Shown piece by piece: positions 1 to 5,103 of a DNA stretch of 7,605 nt. The notes below the pieces were generated by a model. It searched no databases. It saw only the letters and a program-made list of their open reading frames with translations, and was not told the DNA's origin. The translations under genes were made by a program, and so were the position numbers. Source of the DNA: JBGTLW01 sp964614575 (GTDB taxonomy: Bacteria > Planctomycetota > Phycisphaerae > Phycisphaerales > Phycisphaeraceae); assembly GCA_964614575.1 (NCBI GenBank), contig CAZTLX010000204.1, positions 1 to 7,605 on the forward strand. The letters run 5' to 3'. The stretch's first letter is position 1. Each line of letters begins with the position of its first letter.

Positions 1-2834
1 AACAGCGCGGCCATGAGCAGATAGGTCACCAGCAGCGCGATGAAGATGCGGCTGAGCCCGAAGCTCTGCACGCTGGCCCACGACCAGCCGTGCCACTGAC
101 CGAGCATCGCCTCGCGCACCGACGCCAGCTTGCTCGCCGAGCCGGCCAGCCGCACCTGGATCGACTCATCCACCACGCCGTCATCGCGCATCTGATCGAT
201 CATCTGCTCGATCTGCGCCGTCGCGGTCTCCAGCGGCACCTCGTCCGGCGGGGTCACCGTCAGCTTCACCGAGCGGTCTTCTTCGGTGCGGCGGATCTCC
301 TGCGGCGACTGCGTGCGGTGCAGCGTCGCGATCGTGCTCAGCGGCACGCGGCCGACCTGCCCGTCTTCGGTGCGATAGGCCAGGGGCAGCATCGCCAGGT
401 CGTCGGGTTGCAGGCGGCTGTCCTTCTTGCGTAGCGCGAGGATGTCGAGGCTCTCGCCCTGGAAGCGGTACTCGCCGACGAACGCGCCATCGACAAACGC
501 CTGCACCGCAGCGCCCAGCGTCGCGACATCCAGCCCCAGGTCGGCGGCGCGGACGCGGTCGATCTTGACCTCGACCTCGCGGGATTGCAGATTGAAGTTC
601 AGCGGCGAGGGGATGACCTGGCCGTAGCGCTCGCGCAGAACGTTGTTGATCGCGTCGGCGGATTCGCGGACGACGTCCAGGTCCGACCCGGAGACCTCGA
701 CGTCGATGCCGCGGGTGCCCGAGGCGCCGCGGCCGAAGAGCGACTGCTGCTCGGCGACGCCGAAGGTCGCGGGGTTGGACACCGTTGAGCCGTAGCCCAG
801 CAGCGTGCCGAGGGGCGCGACGTTCTGCTTGTCTTTGCTGATCGCGCCGTGGAACGCGTTGCCGCGGAAGCTGACGAAGAAGTAGTTCTCGATCGGCGGG
901 ACGTTCTCGACCGGCTCGCCGGTCTGGAAGTTGATCGGGGGGGGGGCGTCGTCGAGGTCCGCGTAAGACTCGGCCTCCCAGTACGGGCGGAGGTAATCTT
1001 CGGTGCGGTGGGCGGCGTCGAGGTCGGTGGCGAGGGAATAGCCCGGCGGTCGGATGAGGAAGCCGAAGACCAGGTTCTTGTTGCCGCGGGGCAGGTAGTC
1101 GGTGGGCGGCATGAGCAGGTAAGCGCCGAGGATCGACACCGCGGTGAAAAGGCCGACGATCACCACGCGGGCGATCACCCCGCCGGCGCTGCGTTGGGTG
1201 AGGCTGTAGATCAGCGCCGAGAAGCCGCGTGCCAATCCGTTGAACAGCGGCAGCAGGCCGAACAGCGACCGCCCGGCTTTGACGATCGCGGTCTTCGGTT
1301 CGCGGTGCGTTCGCAGGAAGCGTGCCGACGACGCGGGGATGACCGTGATGGAGATGATCAGCGACAGCGACACCGCCGCACAGACGGCCAGGGTGATATC
1401 GCGGAAGAGTTGGCCGGCCTCTTCCTGGATCGTGAGCACGGGCACGAACACCGCCAGGGTGGTGAGGGTGGAAGCGAGGATCGCGCCCCACACTTCCCTG
1501 GCCGCGTCGTACGCCGCCTGCCGGGGCTTCTTGCCCATGCCCAGGTGGCGGTCGATGTTTTCGAGCACGACGATGGCGTTATCGACCACCATGCCGACCG
1601 CGAACGCGAGGCCCGCGAGGCTGATCACGTTGATGTTGCGCCCGAAGGCGTACATCACCACGAACGTGCCGACGACGGACACGGGGATCGCCAGCGCGAC
1701 GATGACCGTTGGCCGGAAGCTGCGCAGGTAGACCAGCAGGGCCAGCCCCGCGAGCGCGCCGCCGATGAAGAGGTTGCTCTGCACGAGGCCCAGCGCGTCG
1801 TAGATGTAGCTCGTCTCGTCGTACACCTGCCGGACATTGAGGAGCGGCGGATCGTCGAGCCCTTGCTCCTCGGCGAACTCGCGGGCGAGGCGGGGCAGCA
1901 GGTCGCGGTTGATATCCCGCACCCGGCTGCGGACCTGCTCCATGACCTGGATGACGTTCGCGCCGCTCTCGCGATAGACGGGCATCGCCATCGCCGTTTG
2001 CCCGCGCGACCGCACGAAGCCGCGCTGCTTCTCGAAGGTCAACTCGACCACCGCCAGGTCTTCGATGCGCACCGGCCCGCTGGGGGTGTATCGCACGATG
2101 GTCTGGCGGATCTGGTCCAGGTCATTGAACTCGCCGACGACGCGGATGCGCGTGTCGTAGCGGCCCTCGGCGATCTCGCCGGCCGAGATGTTGACGTTCT
2201 GCTGGCGCAGCGCTCGGTCCAGATCGCTGAGCGTCACCTCGTGCTGGGCGACGCGCTGCGGGTCGAACTCGATGTGGACCTCGCGCGACCGCCCGCCATA
2301 AACCCGCACCTCGCTGACGCCCTCGATGCGTTCGAGGTAGGGCTTGATGCGTTCCTCGGCCGGGTCGCCGAGCGTCTGCACATCGAAATCGGGACTCTCG
2401 GTGGTCAGCAGCAGCCAGGCGATCGGCGCCCCCGCGCCGGCCTCGCCGGTGGTGAGCACCGGTTCATCGACCTGCTCGGGGTAGCTGGGCACCTCACGCA
2501 GCGCGTCGCTGACCACGACGCGCGCGGTCTGCAGGTCCGTGCCGAGCTTGAATTCCAGCTCGATCTCCCCCTCGCCGCGGTAAGCGGTGGCGGTCATCTT
2601 CTCGAGGTTGCGGACGTTCTTGAGCACGTCCTCCTGCGGCTCGATGATCTCCTTCTCGACCTCCTCGGGGCTGCGGCCGACCCAGTTGGTGTTGACGGTG
2701 ATGATCGTCGGGTCGGTGTTGGGGACCAACTGGATCGGGATCGACGTCAGCGCGATCAACCCGAAGAGCAGCAGCAGGATCACTGCGACCGCGACCTTCA
2801 CGGGGTTCGAGATGGCGAAACGGATGATGTCCAT
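1..2834 (-). CDS. RND efflux transporter, inner-membrane permease (AcrB/MexB-like, HAE1 family), partial at its C-terminus
   Basis: This is the proton-driven pump subunit of a tripartite efflux system; members trimerise in the inner membrane and pass hydrophobic or amphiphilic compounds through the adaptor to an outer-membrane channel. The frame is open for 944 codons, checked line by line without a frameshift, and runs off the left edge. Family members have about 1,030-1,100 residues, so roughly 150 are missing. The N-terminus (MDIIRFAISNPVKVAVAVIL) is the typical cytoplasmic stub plus TM1 (about 10-30). Porter/docking loop 1 spans about 31-350, TM2 355-370, TM3 375-396, TM4 402-424, TM5 449-467, TM6 480-500 and TM7 about 543-562. 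Loop 2 follows, and TM8 begins near 925 (IALLVTYLLMAAL). TM4 carries GMVVDNAIVVLENI: the first proton-relay aspartate (AcrB D407 equivalent) is D418, while the second position is Asn419. ATG 2834 follows the adaptor stop after one codon with no obvious Shine-Dalgarno, suggesting translational coupling. Substrates cannot be read from sequence. Confidence 0.95.
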   Translation of the reverse strand, partial: MDIIRFAISNPVKVAVAVILLLLFGLIALTSIPIQLVPNTDPTIITVNTNWVGRSPEEVEKEIIEPQEDVLKNVRNLEKMTATAYRGEGEIELEFKLGTDLQTARVVVSDALREVPSYPEQVDEPVLTTGEAGAGAPIAWLLLTTESPDFDVQTLGDPAEERIKPYLERIEGVSEVRVYGGRSREVHIEFDPQRVAQHEVTLSDLDRALRQQNVNISAGEIAEGRYDTRIRVVGEFNDLDQIRQTIVRYTPSGPVRIEDLAVVELTFEKQRGFVRSRGQTAMAMPVYRESGANVIQVMEQVRSRVRDINRDLLPRLAREFAEEQGLDDPPLLNVRQVYDETSYIYDALGLVQSNLFIGGALAGLALLVYLRSFRPTVIVALAIPVSVVGTFVVMYAFGRNINVISLAGLAFAVGMVVDNAIVVLENIDRHLGMGKKPRQAAYDAAREVWGAILASTLTTLAVFVPVLTIQEEAGQLFRDITLAVCAAVSLSLIISITVIPASSARFLRTHREPKTAIVKAGRSLFGLLPLFNGLARGFSALIYSLTQRSAGGVIARVVIVGLFTAVSILGAYLLMPPTDYLPRGNKNLVFGFLIRPPGYSLATDLDAAHRTEDYLRPYWEAESYADLDDAPPPINFQTGEPVENVPPIENYFFVSFRGNAFHGAISKDKQNVAPLGTLLGYGSTVSNPATFGVAEQQSLFGRGASGTRGIDVEVSGSDLDVVRESADAINNVLRERYGQVIPSPLNFNLQSREVEVKIDRVRAADLGLDVATLGAAVQAFVDGAFVGEYRFQGESLDILALRKKDSRLQPDDLAMLPLAYRTEDGQVGRVPLSTIATLHRTQSPQEIRRTEEDRSVKLTVTPPDEVPLETATAQIEQMIDQMRDDGVVDESIQVRLAGSASKLASVREAMLGQWHGWSWASVQSFGLSRIFIALLVTYLLMAAL

Positions 2835-2837
2835 CGG

Positions 2838-4109
2838 TTAACCGTCGGCGGCGGAGGATTGGGGGGTGGGATTTGCCTGGGGAGGCTGGGGGTTCTGGGC
2901 CTGCGGGCCGTTCATGATGTTGAGCGCATGGCCGGGGAAAAAGATGCGCTCGGCCCCCTGCACCACGACCTGCGCTTCATCGTGCAGCAGGTCGGCCATC
3001 TGCCCCGCCGGCTGCACCGCGAAACGCTCGCCGGCGCCGAAAAGCACCTCCACCGCGACCGACATGCCCGCGGGGGGGCCTTCGCCATCGGGCTGAGCGA
3101 CCCACACGACCGAGCCCGCCGGGCCGGTCTGCACCGCGTCGCGCGGCACGGTCAGCCGATCGGTCATCGCTTCGAGCGGCACCTGCGCGACGACGCTCAT
3201 GCCCGGCTTGAGCGCCGCGTCCTGATCATCTAGCCGAACCTTCACCGGGTAGGTTCGCGAGGCCCCGGTGCCATCGGGGTTGATCGCGATCACCTTGCCC
3301 GTCACACGCTGGCCGACCGCCTCGATACGCACCTCGACCTCGTCACCGACGGTGACCTGATTGATGATGCGCTCGGGCACATCGATCACGGCGTCGATCT
3401 GGCCGCGGGAAACCATCTCGACCAGCGCCTCACCGATCTCGACGCGCTGGCCGATCTCCGCGCGTTTGGCGGTGACGGTGCCGTCGAACGGCGCGGTGAC
3501 GTTGACGCGGCGCAGGTCTTCCTGCGCACGATCGCGTCGCGCGACGGCCGCGGCCAGCCGCGCCTCATCCCCGGCGACGCGGGCGCGGGCGTCTTCGACT
3601 TCCTTCGGCCGGGCGGCGTTGGATTGCGCGATCGATTCGAGGTACGTCAGATCGCTGCGCGATTGATTGAGTTGCGCCTGGGCCTCGGCGACTTGGGCCT
3701 CGGCGGCGTGCAGGTCGAGCTTGACGAACACGTCCTCCACCCGCGCGAGGATCGTCTGGTCGGCGACCACCCGCGTGCCCTGAGTGACGGGCAGGTCGAT
3801 GAGCATGCCCTCGACTTCGGCGGCGATGGTCGCGCGTTTAACCTCCCGCAGGCGTCCGGTGACCTCGAAGCGTTGCTGCAGGGGCATCTGCTTCGCCTGA
3901 TCGACGAGGACCGAGGCCGGGGGCGGGCCATCGTTCGGTGGTCCGCCTCCGGGCGGTCCGCCTGCCGCGCCGGGTCCGCCCGCGTCGCCGGGTGGCGTGC
4001 CCGGGCCCAGCAGCCACAGCCCGCCCGCGCCGAGTCCGACGCCGATCAACAGCGCGATCGCGTACAGCGAGAGGGTCAGCATACGGTTGGCATCGGCGGT
4101 CTGGGTCAC
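2838..4109 (-). CDS. RND efflux periplasmic adaptor subunit (membrane fusion protein, AcrA/MexA-like)
   Basis: The adaptor links the RND pump to an outer-membrane channel. Numbered from the GTG at 4109 (423 residues), it has an N-terminal hydrophobic anchor (10-35), a Gly/Pro-rich linker (about 35-64), a first lipoyl/barrel-sandwich half (about 79-123), an Ala/Glu/Arg-rich alpha-helical hairpin (124-200) and the second lipoyl half (NVTAPFDGTVTAKRAEIGQR, about 203-233). A beta-barrel follows (238-313, with GKVIAINPDGTG and LKPGMSVVAQ), then a membrane-proximal domain (LTVPRDAVQ onward, 318-398) and a Pro/Gln-rich tail. This order is diagnostic of the HlyD/AcrA family. The frame stays open to an ATG at 4208, but that codon sits inside the operator and likely -35 box, so it should not be transcribed. 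GTG 4109 is preferred; ATG 4082, just before the hydrophobic segment, is the alternative, and neither has a strong Shine-Dalgarno. There is no lipobox Cys, so it is probably anchored by the N-terminal helix. It is the first gene of the operon with the RND pump. Confidence 0.93.
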   Translation of the reverse strand: MTQTADANRMLTLSLYAIALLIGVGLGAGGLWLLGPGTPPGDAGGPGAAGGPPGGGPPNDGPPPASVLVDQAKQMPLQQRFEVTGRLREVKRATIAAEVEGMLIDLPVTQGTRVVADQTILARVEDVFVKLDLHAAEAQVAEAQAQLNQSRSDLTYLESIAQSNAARPKEVEDARARVAGDEARLAAAVARRDRAQEDLRRVNVTAPFDGTVTAKRAEIGQRVEIGEALVEMVSRGQIDAVIDVPERIINQVTVGDEVEVRIEAVGQRVTGKVIAINPDGTGASRTYPVKVRLDDQDAALKPGMSVVAQVPLEAMTDRLTVPRDAVQTGPAGSVVWVAQPDGEGPPAGMSVAVEVLFGAGERFAVQPAGQMADLLHDEAQVVVQGAERIFFPGHALNIMNGPQAQNPQPPQANPTPQSSAADG

Positions 4110-4167
4110 GGTTGAAATCCGGCGGGGTCCGGGCGAAAGATCAGACAAAGGCGGGGGCGGCGGCTGG

Positions 4168-4204
4168 CCGTACAGCGTACGATACGCTATCGTACGATGT
4201 ACGG
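4168..4204. promoter_or_regulatory. Probable TetR operator: 37-bp near-perfect palindrome
   Basis: The left arm reads CCGTACAGCGTACGATA and the right arm TATCGTACGATGTACGG, separated by three bases (CGC). Sixteen of 17 arm positions pair; the only mismatch is at the eighth base of each arm. The inner 9-bp arms (CGTACGATA and TATCGTACG) are perfect. Chance does not plausibly explain this length. It sits between the divergent tetR and adaptor genes and overlaps the inferred pump promoter. TetR-family operators are typically palindromes of 15-36 bp; the length here could fit one dimer or two cooperating dimers as for QacR (inference). Confidence 0.85.
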
Positions 4205-4208
4205 TCAA
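4179..4208 (-). promoter_or_regulatory. Candidate sigma70-type promoter of the adaptor-pump operon
   Basis: On the minus strand a TTGACC hexamer (4208-4203, 5 of 6 to TTGACA) is followed after 18 bases by TATCGT (4184-4179, 4 of 6 to TATAAT). Both boxes overlap the palindrome, so a bound repressor would block polymerase. Transcription would begin near 4172, giving a leader of about 60 nt to the GTG at 4109 and excluding the upstream ATG at 4208 as the translation start. This is a consensus match by eye; Planctomycete-type promoters are not well defined. Confidence 0.5.
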
Positions 4209-4226
4209 GCCGGCCCGCGCTATTTT
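4198..4226 (+). promoter_or_regulatory. Weak candidate promoter of the tetR gene
   Basis: TATTTT at 4221-4226 is the only AT-rich hexamer between the palindrome and the tetR ATG and could serve as a -10 box. A -35 box spaced by 17 bases would be TGTACG (4198-4203), a poor match that lies in the right arm of the palindrome. If used, it implies a short leader of about 10 nt and direct repression by the same operator. Confidence 0.3.
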
Positions 4227-4243
4227 CTTCAGGTTTCTGACCC

Positions 4244-4870
4244 ATGTGCCCCCGAACCCACTCCCCCCCCGAACCCGTGCCCCCTGCCAAGGCCTGGCCG
4301 CAGGCCGAGCCCGATCAGCGCCGGGAGTTGATCGTCGAAACGGCGATGAGGCTGCTGACCGCGGAGGGCCCGGCCGCGGTCACCATGCGCCGCGTCGCCG
4401 CGAGCCTCGGCGTGGGCACCATGACGCTCTACACCTACCTCGAAGGCCAGACCGCCCTGCACCGCGAGATGGTCCGCCGCGGCTTCGACATGCTCAACGC
4501 CGGCTGCCGCGAATCGTCCACCGTGGATACCGACGGCTCGTGGCGCGGCGGGGCGCGGCACTACCTGCAGTTCGCCATCGACCACCCCAACCTCTTCCGC
4601 CTGATGTTCGACACCCCCCTGCCCGAGGGCGACGACGACCTGCTCCGCGGCGGGTTTGCCCCCCTGCTCGAACGCGTCAGCGAACGTCTGCGTCAAAACA
4701 CCAAACTCACCGGTAAAGCCCTGGAACGCGAGGCCCGCAAGCAGGCCGGACGCTACTGGCTTGGGGTCCACGGCCTAGCGATGCTCGCCATCTCCAACCG
4801 CCTCAGCGTCCTGGAAGGCGACCTCGAAGCCCTGCTCGACGACCTGCTGCCCCACATCGCCCCGGATTGA
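4244..4870 (+). CDS. TetR/AcrR-family transcriptional repressor with WHG-type C-terminal domain
   Basis: This 208-residue protein has the usual TetR-family length and is probably the local repressor of the divergent efflux operon. After a Pro-rich N-terminal extension (1-20) comes the HTH domain: helix 1 about 26-40 (RELIVETAMRLLTAEG), helix 2 about 47-54 (TMRRVAASLGV) and recognition helix about 58-66 (GTMTLYTYLEG). The ligand-binding half has ARHYLQFAIDHPNLFRLMF (about 104-122) and WLGVHGLAML (172-181), whose W-x-x-x-H-G matches the WHG signature of a TetR C-terminal subfamily. The ATG at 4244 has a weak AGG 10 nt upstream; a GTG at 4277 is possible but has no ribosome site. Eight consecutive C bases lie at codons 7-9. 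A 37-bp palindrome lies just upstream, and the start-to-start gap with the adaptor is 134 bp. Negative autoregulation and ligand-induced derepression are inferred from layout and family. The ligand is unknown. Confidence 0.93.
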   Translation: MCPRTHSPPEPVPPAKAWPQAEPDQRRELIVETAMRLLTAEGPAAVTMRRVAASLGVGTMTLYTYLEGQTALHREMVRRGFDMLNAGCRESSTVDTDGSWRGGARHYLQFAIDHPNLFRLMFDTPLPEGDDDLLRGGFAPLLERVSERLRQNTKLTGKALEREARKQAGRYWLGVHGLAMLAISNRLSVLEGDLEALLDDLLPHIAPD

Positions 4871-4877
4871 TTCATCA

Positions 4878-4908
4878 ACCGCCAAGTCGCCGAGGACACC
4901 AGTAAAGG
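4878..4908 (+). repeat. Degenerate 8-bp-periodic repeat (GCCAAGTC/GCCGAGGA type), left copy
   Basis: Just after the tetR stop the sequence shows units of about eight bases related to GCCAAGGA: GCCAAGTC, GCCGAGGA, CACCAGTA. A related array in the opposite orientation lies near the end of the converging gene (5067-5090). The left copy runs into the terminator stem. Similar short-period sequences occur beside genes in environmental genomes; that comparison is from memory and untested here. Confidence 0.4.
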
Positions 4909-4941
4909 CAACAAGCGGGTTGTGCCTTTTGTGCTTTTTTT
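4904..4941 (+). terminator. Rho-independent terminator after tetR
   Basis: The left arm AAAGGCAACAA (4904-4914) pairs with TTGTGCCTTT (4920-4929) with one bulged A, closing a GCGGG loop. After TGTGC comes a run of seven T (4935-4941). It begins 34 bases after the tetR stop, in the right orientation to end that transcript. On the minus strand the hairpin is not followed by a T run, so it is less likely to serve the converging gene. Confidence 0.75.
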
Positions 4942-4979
4942 GGCTAACTTTTTTGAGGCTTATGAATAACCCACCCAAG

Positions 4980-5014
4980 CCCGCCGATGCGCAGCGCAGC
5001 GGAGCTTCGGCGGG
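4980..5014. repeat. GC-rich inverted repeat (8-bp perfect arms) in the convergent intergenic region
   Basis: CCCGCCGA (4980-4987) pairs exactly with TCGGCGGG (5007-5014) around a 19-nt loop that contains GCGCAGCGCAGC. It lies about 90 bases past the stop of the minus-strand gene ending at 5104 and could help end that transcript. On that strand it is followed by CTTGGGTGGG rather than a T run, so it is not a textbook intrinsic terminator. Confidence 0.45.
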
Positions 5015-5044
5015 GTATCTGGCGGGGTATCTGGCGGAGTATTC
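5009..5044 (+). repeat. 12-bp tandem repeat (two exact copies plus one degenerate)
   Basis: GGCGGGGTATCT occurs at 5009-5020 and exactly again at 5021-5032, followed by the degenerate GGCGGAGTATTC at 5033-5044. It overlaps the right arm of the inverted repeat at 4980-5014. Although open frames cross it, it lies between the stops of two converging genes and looks non-coding. No function can be assigned. Confidence 0.7.
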
Positions 5045-5066
5045 AGAGGACCCCATGTCTTTCTCG

Positions 5067-5090
5067 CGTCCTGGCGTCCTGCCGTCCTGC
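5067..5090 (-). repeat. 8-bp tandem repeat (three CGTCCTG units), right copy
   Basis: CGTCCTG occurs at 5067, 5075 and 5083 with a period of exactly eight bases. On the minus strand the units read GCAGGACG, GCAGGACG, CCAGGACG. The array ends 13 bases before the stop codon of the minus-strand gene, just downstream of that gene, mirroring the related array after tetR at 4878-4908. Confidence 0.6.
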
Positions 5091-5103
5091 CGGCTCACTC
5101 GTT

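Noticed and set aside
901..960. A possible frameshift in the pump gene at the ten-base homopolymer
   Set aside because: Translation on both sides of the tract continues in the same frame with plausible RND sequence, so the gene is intact here.
181..1491. A 436-codon open frame on the minus strand overlapping the pump gene
   Set aside because: It is out of frame with the RND sequence, which remains open over the whole stretch, and its Arg/Pro/His-rich product is typical of a frame shadow.
849..3233. A 794-codon open frame on the plus strand, antisense to the pump and adaptor genes
   Set aside because: Its product is an improbable Asp/Arg/His/Val-rich sequence without domains, while the opposite strand encodes clear RND and adaptor proteins. 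Long antisense frames are expected in GC-rich DNA.
4229..4771. A 180-codon minus-strand frame antisense to tetR
   Set aside because: The plus strand encodes a clear TetR protein with HTH and WHG motifs; the antisense product has no recognisable feature.
5009..5044. The 12-bp tandem repeat as a CRISPR array or integron attC site
   Set aside because: There are only two exact units without spacers, and no cas or integrase gene; the adjacent inverted repeat lacks the conserved attC core sites.
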